Shown here: piece by piece, positions 10,926 to 24,035 of the stretch | Layout of the letters: the number at the start of each line of letters is the position of its first letter | Position numbering within the stretch: position 1 is the first letter of the stretch | Origin: Callorhinus ursinus | Lineage: Eukaryota; Chordata; Mammalia; Carnivora; Otariidae | DNA: 64,000 nucleotides | Assembly (NCBI RefSeq): GCF_003265705.1 | Contig: NW_020312788.1 | Coordinates: forward strand, 1,135,423 to 1,199,422 | Reading direction: 5' to 3' | Program-made: the position numbers and the translations under genes | Notes under the pieces: model-generated | The model's input: only the letters and a program-made list of their open reading frames with translations | The model's database searches: none | Told to the model about the DNA's origin: nothing

Positions 10926-13900
10926 ATTAAATCAAAATTTATAAACCTAAGCCACTCTCTTCAGGGAATATATTATTATAAATATCTTTCCCAAGAGTTC
11001 CCTTCTCTCTTTCTTCTCTCCATTATTCACTAAAATTCTGTGTAGGCCTCAACATCTTTGAAGAAAGCTCCCAGACTCCTCACTCTGCCTGTCTCTCCCC
11101 CTCCCTCCTCTGTACCCCCCCCCCCCGGACCCCCTCACTGGACTCACAGCCTTCTCTTGTTATCAGAGCTACCACACTGATGTGTTGGGCTGAACCACAA
11201 AAGACTGCTGCTGTTTCTAGGTCAAAAACATTTGAATACTGGGAATGTCATATGGTTCCACTGATAATTACATTTAGATATCTGCCTTTCCTACCAGACT
11301 CTGGGCCCCCTGAGTATTCATGTTAGATTTCCTGCATTGTGCAGGGGCATCACATAGGGGTGCTCGGTGGTCACTTGAATTGAACTGATTCCATTAAGGA
11401 CAGGCATTTCTTTTACGCCCCTTCTTCGATCTCTTCCCCCTAGATTTAAAAGGGTAGGTAATTGGTACAAACATTTTTTCCACCTTATATCATCAAGGAG
11501 CTCTGGAGTGGTCATGGCCATGGTCTCCTTCATGGAGTTCTACTTATGGAAGGAGCTAGAATTAAAATAGGCAAGCCAAGAACTCACAAGAACTGCTCAG
11601 CTGTGGGGCAAAAGGGATTCTCAGGAAACTGAGGAGCCAGTGCACTGCTGCAGTAACGCATGAAGATGCCCGTCTATGTATCTTTGCATTCACTCATTCA
11701 CGTATTCATTTGTTCAGAATCAGATGCATGCAAGTTATCCAGACTTACTAGGAACAACCCAAGAATCCAAATATCATGTGACATTTTAACTCCCATCTTC
11801 AACTATTGCTCATCGTCAGCCTTCTGATATCTGCACAAGGAACTGACCAGAATCTCTCGACCCAGGAAGAGGAAATTACAATTGTTGTTAGTGGCAAATG
11901 GTTTCAGGAATGAGCCAGTTTGTGCCTGCTTTACAAAAGACCAAAGGATGGTCCGCTTGTTTCCTTTCTTCTGTTTTTATAAAAGGCTGTGTCCCATACC
12001 TGCAGTTCAAAGCAAGAGGAGACATTCTAACAAGGAAAAATATCATAAAACTTAAACATTATAATGAATTCTTTTTAGTATTTAGGATATTTGGAATCTT
12101 ATTTAATAGCTTCAAAATCTTGCAGCTGTTGCCTAAAACAGAATGCATGTTATTTGAATTCCAAAGAGCTGTTTTATAAGGGAAATGGAATGAACTGTAG
12201 AAGGGATTCTGAGTATAATCCTTTCCTACATCTTTGCTGTATATAGGACTATGACATTCTTAAAATTTCAAGCAGGGAAACCTGCTCTGGTTACCTTGGT
12301 GATAAACTGGGGATAAAAATTACACATAATTGCTGCTGATGTCACTGCTGCCATATTGTTTCCAAGGCTACAGATTGTCTCCAAATAATTGTAATGCTTT
12401 GTTCACTGGAAGCCCACTCTGTAGGAAAAAGCTTAATACTGCAGCTACTCTTTCTAAATCTATCTAATAAACCATCCATGGCCTCTCAGGGACTTTGGAT
12501 AATTATGGAGATAAATTAGCAATGAAAATGCCTTTATCTTAAGTTATTCCAGACCCACAAACATAATTTGAAAAATCTAATATATAGAAAAGTTAGTTTC
12601 TACTATGATATATCAGAAAATTTCCTTCTAAAATACATTTCCTCTAAATGCTAGCAAATAAAGCAAACTGCAGAAATGTGTGTGTGTGTGCATGTGTGTG
12701 TGTACTCTGCATGGAAAATAATGAAAAACGTGCAGCAGACTATATACCTCAGTGGTACCCTCTGAGAGGGAGGATGAAGGCAGGCTTTTGTTCTCTACAA
12801 GACATACGTTCGTATAATATCTGAATTTTTGCAGTCTGCATATATTATTTTTGTAATCAGATAAAAGAATACAGGTAAAACAAAATTCCTAGTCCCCAGC
12901 AGAGCTATCCTTAAATTACCAGCCTAAAAGAAATGGTTTTCCTAAATTGAATGAATAAATGAAGCAAGCCATTTATAAAGGTCACATTTCCCTCTGACCT
13001 GCTTTCATTTGTAAAAGCAGCACCCGGTGAGTTCTTTGTGCAATCACACTCAGCCACAGCACAGTTACTCTCATATGTTACCTTATGCAAAACTCAAAAG
13101 TCTCTTTGAGAATCAACAATTGATGTATACTGATTTAATCACGTGTGTGTGCATGAGCCCTAGATGCTCACTGCCCAAGAGCTCACCACAGAACAGCTGT
13201 GGTCAATGAAAAACACCATTAAATTTTAGCTTCTTGGGAAATCCTATTCAAAGCATAATAGCCTCGAAAACACTCCAGTAATGATGTCACTAACAATAAG
13301 AATCATTAGAATAGAGTATCTGTACTTCCAAAGCCACCAAACCTGCTGGTAAACCTGAGTTTCTAGGCGCAGCTAGAGCCCTGGATTTAACTGCTCACCT
13401 GACCAACAGACAGAGCAGGGGCCTTCCACTCAGCCCTCTCCATGTGCTGCACGGGCCTTGCGAGGCTTGATGACACCCAGTTCCAGCAGTGACCTTGTCA
13501 GCAGCACATTTTCCACCAGAGCAAAACAGCGCTGGTGCTCACTGTGTCTTAGCTGCCCTTGCTTGCCTAAACAGCAGATTTTGCATAGTAACAATTTACC
13601 TTTGGAGGTCATTTACCATATAATGCATAAAATGGCCCACATCTGGGGGCAGGGAGGCGGACTCACAGAACAATCTTCATCTTTTAGACTAAAATATACA
13701 GAAACTGGAGACAGGAACTTTGATCCAAATAAATAAGTAAATTATAAAGCAAAAACACAGCCCTTTGTATCACAGAGTCCTGATTCTTTTTCTGCTGGTG
13801 AAATTTACATAGGAAATTGCAGTGATGAAAGAGAATGGAGATCAAAGAACTATGTTTATAAGAAAAGCAATGGGATATATTGGGCAGGTATTACATTATC

Positions 13901-15799
13901 CACCTGTGAGGAACTGAATACTAACTTCTACTTGCCTTTTGATGGTCATCACTTTAGACTCTAATAATTTAATGATTTAATTTTGTGCTTCCTATAATTG
14001 GCCATGTATGTGACTACCCACACATTTACAACCTAATTACTGCTACAAACTGTACAATTAAGAAGGCGCGACTGTTAGGCTACAGGATTTGCACACCATA
14101 TAAAATGTTTTCTCATTTTGCCAAAGTCGATTCTGGAAGCTCTTAGATAACCATAAGCATACAGGTTCCACTCTAGAAAGCTCTTCAGGACATCATGAGA
14201 CCAGAATTAATATAGCTTGGGTTTCATGAACAAGTAGTCTATAAATAACAGAAGACTCATTCATAATACTCCAAGGTTCTCTAAGTGACCCAAATTTTTG
14301 CCATTTCAATGGACCATACTAGGAATAGTTCAGTCAGGACTTGATCCCACACCAGTTTCTGCATCACCCACTCCTGACTTGGGCAAAATCTCTTTCTGTG
14401 GCAGTGGGTACAGATGGGAAATCTATACCAGCAGCTCTCTGTATAACTTCATTTGTCTAAAGTGACAACTACTATTCCAGGGATAAAACTCATAAGTGAT
14501 CTATGAATGACCCAATCCAGAAGATGACACTGGCTAGCATGAAAAAGTATGGAACTGCAACTCCAAGGTCTTCTCTCATTGCAGAAGAGAGCAGCTTGGA
14601 TTTAGCAAAGATTAAACAATTCTGCTGTTAAAAAACCATAAATGATGGAGATTATTAAAACTTTATAACCACCGCAACTATATGCAGACTCAGAGGTGAT
14701 TTTTGTTTTGTTTTGCTTTTCCTGCGTGAACAAAATAGAAACACTATTCAAGGTGAAAATTTCTTCCTTTACCCTCATAAAATGCAGATAACTGGTTTAA
14801 TCCATTTTTTTGTCTTGTTTTCTGCACAGATTTTATTGGTTTTACAGTACTATGTGTTTTCTGCAAAGCACGAAACAATTCCTTAATAAACATGCCTCAG
14901 TAGTCAAAACAAAAGGCAAGAAAATCATTCTTGCCCTAACAATGAGTACTACTTACAAACACCAGACTTCTTTTTAAAATAAGGTAGTACTAAACTAGTA
15001 TGTGAAAAAGAAGTTCAAGAGGCCCTAAAATTCCATCTCTTTCTAAATAAAACAAAATAAAATTGGATGCAACTACCCAGTATATAGGACATAGTACACA
15101 TGAAATATGTCATAGTAACACTAATATTTCAATTAAACCAAGTTCCGAAGTAAAGGTGTAGGAAGGAGATGACAACATTTAGAAATTTGGAATGAAATAG
15201 GATTGACAGTAACCTGAGACATTTGCAACTTTCAGTATCTCACTTGGTGGACTCTATCCTAAGACATCGGAAAGTCCTGAAACAAACAAAAAAACCTGTT
15301 TACTTTGTTTAAACCAAAATGTCCCAAATGCACCTGATCACAGCTACTTTCATAAGTCATAACTGTTTTTGTTGTTTTCAATTAGCCTATTTGTTTAAGT
15401 CTGGGAAATGCTGGCTTAGGACAGTATAATCAATATTATTTAAAGCTCTCAAATAGTTAATAGGCAAAATGTTAAATGAGGGCCTAGCAGAAACTGGAGC
15501 TTAGGAATGTGGATTTATTTCTCTTTGAACATAGTCTTTTGTTTCAATTGCTACTCAGAACTATAAAGTGGAGAAATGGTACCTTCTATTTTGGCAACAT
15601 TTTGATGCCAAAAAGCAAAATCATGTTCCATAATTAAACATCCCTATTATGTGGAGCCTAAGGTCACAAGAAAATAAAAAAAAAGAGAACTGAGTAAAAC
15701 TATACATAAAAAAAGTGTTGAGATTTATTATTAGGAAATTAATATGTTATATGAAGAAAATCTTATTTTCCTTTGCTTTCTTTTCTTTTTGATTGATTC
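10926..15799. other. Mostly unique MYO3B intron
   Basis: No exon was recognised. A short TG microsatellite lies at 12679-12705, and an X-box-like motif with a possibly conserved surrounding block is listed separately. Confidence 0.5.
12270..12560. promoter_or_regulatory. Possible conserved noncoding block with weak X-box-like motif
   Basis: Repeat-free stretch holding GTTACCTTGGTGAT at 12290-12303, a weak half-match to the RFX X-box. It is followed by homeodomain-like AT motifs (cataattg, caaataattg). Conservation is a guess from its unique, motif-dense look. Confidence 0.2.
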
Positions 15800-15990
15800 A
15801 TTTTTTAGGTCAAATTATACTGTGTTATAATTGACAAAACTCATCCTCTTTAGGTGTGCAGTTCTGTGCATTCTGATAAACATATAGAGTCATGTAATCA
15901 CCACCAGAATCAAAATACAGAACATTTCCATCACTCCAAACAGTTGTCTGGTACTCCTCTGTAGTCAATCTCCAACCCCACTTCTATGCC
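15800..15990 (-). mobile_element. Old L1 3' fragment
   Basis: It resembles an antisense L1M 3' end: aaattatactgtgttataattgac, then gtcatgtaatcaccaccaga and cagaacatttccatcact. Confidence 0.65.
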
Positions 15991-16024
15991 TTTCAGTTTT
16001 AATTCTACATAATAATTTCCTGGG

Positions 16025-16800
16025 CATGCTATAGCAGCATTCATTCAATATTCACGGAGTGCCTACTAACACCAGGCACTGTCCTATGTGCTATGGAAGT
16101 GAGAATATAAAGAGAAGAAGCCTTGTGCCTTCCCTCAGAAAGCTCCCAGAGATAAGCTAGCCAAAAAGCTCTCCTGGTTGCACTGAGGAAAAACCTGTTT
16201 CAAATAGCTTGATCCAAAGGAGTTTTATTTAAGGCTACAGCACTCCAGTGAACCTGAGAACAAACGATTACATTCTTGCGTCTTGGATGGCAAAATAAAG
16301 TTGATCGCAAGGGAAATACATAACACCCCACCACCCCTAACTAAAAGAAAAGGGAGAAAGAGTGGTTTACCCAATGCTCCTTCCCATAATAGGCAAATGT
16401 CACAAAAAGTATTTATTAGACCAACATTATGTGGTAAATGCACACAAGAGTCCAATCTTGCTTGGTGGGTTTGAAGATTTCATAGAGGAGGTGATATATG
16501 AGCTGAGTTTTAATAGATGGTCACCAATGCAGCTAGTGGCAGGGTTCAAGGGTAATGTGGAAGGTGGAGTATGTGAGAGCACTCCAGGCTGAGGATACAG
16601 TATGCGAAAAACATGAAGAACCATGCAAGAGCATATCTTCTTGAGGGAACTTAATCTGATATAATTGGAGAGCAGAGTACACTTGGACAATGACAAGAGA
16701 AAATAAGTGGGAACCAGAATATGAAGGGCCTTATAGGCTATAGCAAGAGATCTGAACTTCATCCTATAAACAATTCAAAGATTTGAGGCAAGAGTAAGAC
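16025..16800 (+). repeat. Ancient mammalian-wide repeat, left part, interrupted
   Basis: It contains caggcactgtcctatgtgct near 16073, agctgagttttaatagatgg near 16501 and gaagggccttataggc near 16722. The same old family recurs near 42350-42790 and 58860-59340. The duplicated segment at 16274-16389 interrupts it, and it resumes near 17390. Confidence 0.6.
16274..16389 (+). repeat. Duplicated segment, copy 1
   Basis: Starts tcttgcgtcttggatggc and ends gctccttcccataa. It matches 17111-17227 with about five differences. It contains aataaag and may be LTR-derived. Confidence 0.85.
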
Positions 16801-17350
16801 TCTAGATTTGTTGATATAATAAACTTAAGAACTCAGAGTCCCAAAGTCCCAGAATTCTCAGATCCCTACCTTTGCCCAAGAGAGAAATGCAGAAAGATTG
16901 CTCCAGACTAAATCACTCTGTTAATTATCAGCTGAGGCTTTCATCCCAAACCCCAGGATAGTCATTGGGTGAGGTGGGCCAGACTTCAGAGAGCCAAGAG
17001 GACCCCTTTGCACTTGGCTCCACGCAGCCCTCAAACCTACACCCAAAGCAGGCTGAGTGACCTCTATGGATCCTTCCTGGAGACGCACTTTTAAATCTTG
17101 ACCCTTTTGATCTTGCGTCTTGGATGGCAAAATAAAGTTGATCGCAAGGGAAATACGTTAACATCCCACCACCCCTAACTAAAAGAAAAGGGAGAAAGAG
17201 TGGTTTACCCAGTGCTCCTTCCCATAAGAGTTACCATCTCCCTAACATGGCTCTATCACTACTGTGGTCTTACTGCGTCCGGTGCCTGGGCTCACTCCTT
17301 GTGGGTGAGTGGAATAAAGGGGGAAACTTGGGATCTCTCAAGAGTGTTGA
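16801..17350. mobile_element. Probable LTR-like insertion containing duplicated segment copy 2
   Basis: This stretch breaks an ancient repeat that resumes after it. It carries two AATAAA sites (within 17111-17227 and near 17311), one followed by a TCTC-rich stretch, as in LTR R/U5 parts. I do not recognise the family and see no clear TG/CA ends, so the assignment is an inference. Confidence 0.35.
17111..17227 (+). repeat. Duplicated segment, copy 2
   Basis: A direct repeat of 16274-16389, offset by 837-838 bases. It has gttaacat where copy 1 has ataaca. Confidence 0.85.
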
Positions 17351-17526
17351 GGGCTCCACTGGTGACAAGACTAAATCAGTCTTTCATTAAGAAGGCTGAC
17401 AGTGATCTAAAGAATGAATTGCAGAGTTTGACTGTGGAGGCTGGGAGACCAGTTGGGGGTGCTAGTCCAATGGCTTGGGTTTGATGTTGATGAGGGACCA
17501 CACCAGAACAGTGGTACAGGGGCTTG

Positions 17527-17716
17527 GAAAGGAGTTCTCAAGCCTTAGGGAGCATCAGAATCACGAGCAGGGCTTGCTAAAACACAGATATGTGGGCTGC
17601 ACTCCCAGAGTTTCTGATTCAGTAGGTCTGGGTTAGGAATTGAGATAATCCATTTCTAACATGCTCCCAAGTAATGTGGATGCTACTGGTACAGGGTCCA
17701 AGCTTTGAGAACTACC
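17527..17716 (+). mobile_element. MER5A (hAT-Charlie, nonautonomous)
   Basis: It starts ggagttctcaagcctta, contains gagtttctgattcagtaggt and ends agctttgagaactacc, the known MER5A outline with terminal inverted repeats. Confidence 0.88.
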
Positions 17717-18841
17717 AGAAGAGCACTTTCCATGCACTAAGTAAAAAATGAAGTGTTTTCTTTTGTCCCCACTTAGAAAAGTGACATGTCCTTTGTGCTA
17801 GGGGCATTAAGATAAAACATAGAATATTAATAGTCCCTCACCAGTCAGCAAGGTTCCTAGGCACAAAAAGCTATTGTCACATTGTTATATACTGAACCTG
17901 GGTGCAAATAGTCACCCAAATCTACCAGTCCCCACGCCAAATTCTGAGACTACATTCAAAGCAACTTGAAAACAAAAGCCATCTTAAGGAAGGTTTCCAA
18001 ATTTCACCGTAGGTAGTATCAGAGTCAGTGCCAGGCATAAAGCCATTAAATTTGGCTTCTTGGTGGTCAAAATTCTTATTACGACTTAGCAATTTTCACA
18101 AGTTCTTAGTAAGACTAGATAAGTAGCACTAACATACATCACTTTTCACAAGATAACTCAGCTTAAGGAATTTCTGGGTTCATTGCATGTTAAAATGGTT
18201 AATTCCAGTGACTCTCAGCATTAGGCCACGCTGTGCTCTATCCACTAAGCCAGACTCAACACAAGCAGAGGCAGCAGATGGAGTAGGTTGAAAGTATCAA
18301 ATACCAAAGTATCAGCTTTACTAGGCCACCTCCCTTCATAATTTAGACCCTTCTGTTGGAGATTTGAAAATATATTCTAGACAGATGACATGTTAACAGA
18401 ATCATTTCATGGTTCAGCGTCCTCTCAGCATGATTTATCTATATCTGTAGGCACTGGAGGCCCCCTATTCAAGAGATTTATGAGCTACCTATATAATTCT
18501 ATTTTGTTGAAAGGAAATGTGTGCATTATTGAAAAACAAAATGATAATATTTTAAGATTATGCCATTTTCCAATTAGAAGCTTTAAAGCTAAAACATGTT
18601 CACCACTTTTATGCCCCATCCATTTCTTTACGCCATTAGCAAATACTAAAATAATACCTTGAGGAGTAAAGGAGGAAGACCTCCTCATTTCTAAACACCT
18701 GGAAAGGACTTGATGTCACAAGACTGGGTATAAATTTCAAATCTCCTACTTAGTAGCAATCTTTATGGGCTTCAGTTTCCATATCTGGAAAATAAATATA
18801 ATACTTCCTTCCAGAGTCTGAGAATTAACTGAGATAAGGAG
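17717..18841. other. Unique intronic sequence, nothing recognised
   Basis: No repeat or exon is recognised. Confidence 0.5.
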
Positions 18842-18855
18842 ATAAATACATGTGG

Positions 18856-19066
18856 GGACACCTGGGTGGCTCAGTTGGTTGAGTGTCTGCCTTCGGCTCA
18901 GGTCATGATCCCAGGGTCCTGGGATCAAGACCCGTGTCGGGCTCCCTTAGTGGGGAGTCTGCTTCTCCCTCTCCCTCTGCCCCTCCCCCTGCTTATGCTG
19001 GCTTCTCTTCCTCTCTCTCAAATAAATAAAAATCTTTTAAAAATTAAAAAAAGCTTTAACAAACAA
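18856..19066 (+). mobile_element. CAN-SINE
   Basis: Head gacacctgggtggctcagtt. The target duplication ataaatacatgtgg lies at 18842-18855 and 19067-19080. Confidence 0.94.
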
Positions 19067-19339
19067 ATAAATACATGTGGCTACAGCTTATAAATGCCAA
19101 AGTATTACACAACTCCACGACTGTAGAACTAGTAGTAGAAGCAGTAATGTTAGTTGGAGTAAAACACCTTTTTTTTTTCCTTTTCTCTCACATTTACTAT
19201 ACAAGCTCAGCTAAAGAAAGGTTGATGAAATAAAACAATTAAAGTTACCAAGTGTCTAAGTTCATGCAACAGTCATGAGTTATAGCTCCCTAGGTGAGTA
19301 CCTCCTTGCCCTGACCCCCTTACCCCCACCGAGTTCTGT

Positions 19340-19620
19340 CCTCAGCTGACGTTGCAACAACCTTGCCACAACTGGAGGCAACACAACATGGCGGCTCTAG
19401 CAGTGGCTGTCAGGCTACGGCGGACTTCCACGCAGGGCAGGACCACAAGGACAGAGGCCTACCTTGTACAAGTGGTTGGATACTCCAGGTTAAAACAGCA
19501 CTGGGCTTAAGAACAAGGAACAGAAAAGTCAAATCCCAAAATCTGAGAAAATAGGCGCAGGGAGAAATAAACAAGTACCTCGGATCTAAGCAGCCGTGAG
19601 CTCAGAGTGGATAAAAGCTG
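19340..19620 (+). other. CpG-containing stretch with ATGGCGGC and a 40-codon ORF
   Basis: ATG at 19388 opens 40 codons (MAALAVAVRLRRTSTQGRTT and on) ending at TAA. The start is Arg-rich and lacks acidic residues, like a mitochondrial presequence. ACAACATGGCGGC matches the YY1 site. I do not recognise the product. It may be the 5' end of a retrocopy or an unannotated first exon; coding function is unproven. Confidence 0.25.
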
Positions 19621-20011
19621 AGCAACATTTAGAGTGAAAACGTGATTTTACGGCTCCATCACCCTATCACTGTCAATCGTTCTCATCCCAACTCTAGTCC
19701 TGTTTCTCTTACAACTATTGAACAGACTTACGAGTTCTCTTTTTGTTTCTTTTCATAATTTTCTTTTTAACACAAGTAATACATAAATATACCTTCCGTG
19801 TAAAAAACTGAAATAATACAAAAGTATAGAATCAAAGTAAAAGTGCTGCCTCTCCTCAGGGGAAACCATTGCTAGCAGTTTGACGTATACCCTTTGAGCC
19901 TTTTTCCATTTCATGTCCATTCAAATATGCAGAGATTCATAGTAACTGGGACCATACTGTACATAATCTGCAACTCGATTTTTTCCATTTAGTACCGAGT
20001 TTTTGGAACAT

Positions 20012-20395
20012 TTGTTTTCAAAGTGTGGACCCCAGACCAGCTACAACATTATCACATGAAACTTTAGAAATACAAATTCTTCTGCCCTGCCCCCAACACC
20101 AGACCTCCTGAATCAGAAACTCAGGGAATAAGCCCTGATAGCTGTCTTTAAACAAGTACTGCAGCTGATTCTAATGCACACTAAAGTTTTTTGTTTTTTT
20201 GTTTTTTTTGTTTTTTTAAGATTTTATTTATTTGAGAGAGAGAGAAAGAATGAGAGAGAGCACGAGAGAGAAGAGGATCAGAGGGAGAAGCAGACTCCCT
20301 GCTGAGCAGGGAGCCCGATGCGGGACTCGATCCCGGGACTCCAGGATCCTGACCTGAGTCGAAGGCAGTCACTAAAGTTTGAGAACCTCTATTTT
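20012..20395 (-). mobile_element. MER5A split by a CAN-SINE
   Basis: Antisense MER5A: ttcaaagtgtggaccccaga, then cctcctgaatcagaaactca, then actaaagtttgagaacctct after the SINE. Confidence 0.85.
20190..20369 (-). mobile_element. CAN-SINE (head-truncated) inside MER5A
   Basis: It starts with a T-rich tail, and its head lacks the usual gagccacccaggcgccc. The target duplication cactaaagttt lies at 20179-20189 and 20370-20380. Confidence 0.92.
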
Positions 20396-21500
20396 TGAAA
20401 TCTTTCCAGGTTGGGACATACAGATCTACACATTCTTTATAATGGATGCATATTACTCCATAGACTGTATATATCAAAGCTGTTTAGCCTTTGTCCTCCT
20501 GACAGATAGTTTCTCGTAAGACAAAAACTGTAGCAATGAACATTCGTATCATGAACTTTTGTGCTTTGTCTATAGATGGATTGCTAGGAGTGGAACTGCT
20601 GTGCCAAAGTGGTTTTTGTTTGTTTTTGTTTTTTCCAGATTTTGATACTATCAAGTTGCCCTCCAAAAGTATTTACCAGTATTCCCATCAAGGGTGGTAG
20701 TAATCGTTTCCCCACATTCTTAGCAACACTTGTTATTAGCAGTTTTTCTCAGTTTTACCAGTCTGATGAGTGAAACAAAAATGGCATAGTAAAATCACAC
20801 GTTACCCGGGGGTTTAGGGTAAGTGCAGGTTCTAAGGCGGTAAAGTGAAAACCACGTATAGTCAAAATTACTCTGAAGATCTCTGAAGAATAGCTACTTT
20901 GGAGACCTACACACTCACTCCAAATATGGACAACTCAGCAGACTTTTTCCCAGGCTGTTTCTGGAGATCAAGATGAAATGTCTGGGGGCACTGTCATAAG
21001 AAAAGTACACATCTTTAAACACCAGACTCACACTCCATGAGGTAGAGTCTCTCACATCAAGAAGCAGCCTGTGAGATATGCAACCATGTGAGCAAATAGC
21101 AACTCCCCAGCTCACACCTTACCTGCACCCAGGCAAAACTGCCCCACCTTGAGCCCTCAATTAAGCTGGATTCAAGTAACTTATGTGCCCTTTGAAGGAG
21201 CTTGAGGGTGTTCCATTGTTTAATTTTATATTTTCTTTATTTTTATGTATAGCGATTAGAACATTATAAGCAGATTTTCAGGTTTTCAATGGCCATTTGT
21301 ATTTCTTCCATAGAATGCCAAGTTCTTTTGCCTTTTTCAATTGGACCACTTTTTTTCTTACTTATTTAAAGGGTTCTTTATATATTTTGGAAATTAATTT
21401 TTTTATGTTATGTATATTGCAAGTATGTTCTTCCCATTTAAGTACTGCTCATTTGGTACTCCTTTATATACTTGCATTATTTACCTGTTTCCTATGTCTT

Positions 21501-22035
21501 TCCAACTAGATGACTGTAAAACTAAAGAGCAGTGAGTGTGCCTTACATTTTAAAATATTATCTCCTCATCCCCTCCAGCCCCCAAGTTTGTAGTAGAGTT
21601 ACAAATAGGTCAATGTTCAATATAGGAAAGCAACGTCTTAAGCACATAACCACATATTACTCAAGATTTAATACTCTGAGAAGTTTCCATTAGGATTCCT
21701 TCTTTCAAACACTCTATCCATTGTCCACTATTTTACATTATTACCATCAGAAAAAACCTATTAGGAACCATATAAGACTGTTTAAAGCTTTATAGACCTT
21801 CCTTTAATTTCTGCATCCATGGATGAGAATCTGTCATAAACTAGGAGGAATGAACTCATTAAAGATCCCTAGTTGTTATGATGCTTCCCTAAAACTTGGG
21901 CCTGCCTTCCCTCACTTGTATCAGTCCTTCTACTCCCTTCATGACAGAAAAAAAGGACGGTAAAGCATACTTCTATACACAGAGCACTGACTTTTTTTAA
22001 ACACAAAAACTGTTAAGAAATAGGTGAGCCATAGA
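21501..22035. other. Unique intronic sequence, nothing recognised
   Basis: No repeat or exon is recognised. Confidence 0.5.
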
Positions 22036-22051
22036 AAGAATTACTTAAAAG

Positions 22052-22287
22052 GGACACCTGCGTGGCTCAGTCAGTTAAGTGTCCGGCTCTTGGTTTCGGC
22101 TCAGGTCATGATCTCAAGGGTCATAATCTCGTGTGTTGTGAAACCGAGTCCCGCATCAGGCCCCACATTCAGTGCGGACTCTGCTTGAGATTCTCTGTCT
22201 CTGTCTCTGCCCCACCCCCCTTACTCAGGCATGTGTGTGTGCACAGGCTCTCTCTCTCTCAAACAAAATCTTAAAAAAAATTTTTTT
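22052..22287 (+). mobile_element. CAN-SINE, older subtype
   Basis: Head gacacctgcgtggctcagtc with the longer older body (cggctcttggtttcggctc). The near-duplicate target aagaattacttaaaag (22036-22051) recurs as aagaattatttaaaag (to 22304). Confidence 0.92.
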
Positions 22288-22304
22288 AAAGAATTATTTA
22301 AAAG

Positions 22305-24035
22305 TATTCTAAAAGCAGTGATAACTTCCTGTAGATATACTACAAAAATATAGTTAGTTTATAACTGGCAATAAACCAAACTGATCAGTTACCTAGAAAT
22401 CCATTTGTTTAACTCAGGGAGTGTACCACGAAAGGGATTAAATACACTAAAGTTAGTTTAAAAATTAAAACTAAATGCTTTATTGACTTTCAATGTATTT
22501 TTATAGCCAAGGTGGGCATTCAATCTATACTCCATAAAATCCAAAAATTAATCTTGCATTAGGCCAACCCACCAGAAAGCTATATATGTGAGCTGTACTG
22601 TTTTATTAATTTTGACTGAATTTTTCCTTATAGTCATGATGTCAATCTATACTGAAAAACTGTTGTTGGATTTAACATAAAGATGATAGTGAAAACACTA
22701 CTATGTTACCCATCCTGAGCACAAAGCTTGTTTTTAATCTTCTGAACACTGCAAACTGTGCAACTGAATGTATTTTGCTTTTTGGCTTGGCAGCTAGGAA
22801 GCTCAGAAGCAAATGGGTAGTCCACGAATGAGTAAGAAATTAAGGTGCACATTTTGTTTATCAACCTTGCCTTGGCTTACTCTTTTCCCTATCTTTGTTT
22901 TCTATTTGTACAAGATTCCTTTCCTTACATATTTCATCTGGTTGCATAGTTTGTGTTTTTGTAAATGGTTTTAAATACTTTTGGGAATGAGCCAAATGAT
23001 GGAGAGATGGATACCTAACTGAAGAGAAGAACAAAATCAAGCTGTTAGAGTGGAAGCTAAAAGTAAACCTTCAATAGAATCACAGGTTTTGTTCAAGCTA
23101 CTAAGCCTAGCATTACCTGGGCCATAATCCAACCAGGGGGCTAAAGTCCTTTAACTCCCTGCCTAACTCCATCTACCTTGAAGCTCCTGGTTTTGACATT
23201 TCTCTGACTTGTCAGCTCCTTCACTTTGTCTCCTGGCCCCTACCTCACCTAATCTTGACTTCCCTCTGCTTATGAGTGCCTACATCTTGGCATGGAGACC
23301 TGGGTCCCTGTCTAATTTGCTGATTTTGGCCCCAGCCATGCTATAATTACTCCCAAATGCACATATGGTGTAGGTTTTTTTTTTTTTTTTATCACATTTA
23401 CCTTCCAAGCTATACAGAAAAGTGCTTTCTTTTAATATCTTTTTGGAATGCATGAATCTTTTCAGAGTGTTGGAGTCTCCAGTGGTATGATTTACAGGCA
23501 AAGAATTCATAGTTCTCTGAAATTGAGGCCAAGACTTAAAAATCTAGAGGAGCTACATATTCTTTAAGTGTCTATCTCCAACCAGAGGACGACTTTGGGA
23601 GATGAGGACAAAAGAGCCCTCTACCAGGAGGCAAAAGAGTTAAATAAAGAGATTGAGTCCTGATATGACAGTAAAACCCAATGACTTTCTGGTTTCTAAT
23701 CACAGCATTCCAAATATGAATCTGTAAAATCTTAAGAAGTCTTTTAAAAACCCTGCCCTCATCAACGATCTCTTCTCACATATGTTCATTTTCTACTCCC
23801 CACTTGCCCTTCTGCCTAACCTGATTTTCCCACTTGACAGGCCCTTTCACTGCCAAGCTGTGCTCACTGCCCTCAGATCCACTTACAGCTTAACTTTTGC
23901 CCCTGGCTTTTCGTTCTCATCCTGGCACTACTCTCCTGCAAAATCAGGCTGTCACCACAGGTCTCCTAAATGTCAAATAAACAGACATCCTCTTCCCAGT
24001 TTTCATTGTATTTATCCTTGTAAGTGTATGTGACA
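22305..24035. other. Unique intronic sequence, nothing recognised
   Basis: No repeat or exon is recognised apart from a T homopolymer near 23375-23390. Confidence 0.5.

Larger units (their letters stand above)
19740..21500 (-). mobile_element. Old L1 3' part, antisense, with MER5A and CAN-SINE nested in it
   Basis: Segments at 19740-20010, 20396-20790 (ggatgcatattactccatag; attgctaggagtgg) and 21200-21500 (ccatttgtatttcttccata; gggttctttatatattttgg) are antisense L1 ORF2/3'UTR text. The L1 is split by MER5A, which is itself split by a CAN-SINE. The part at 20800-21190 is not clearly L1. Confidence 0.7.
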
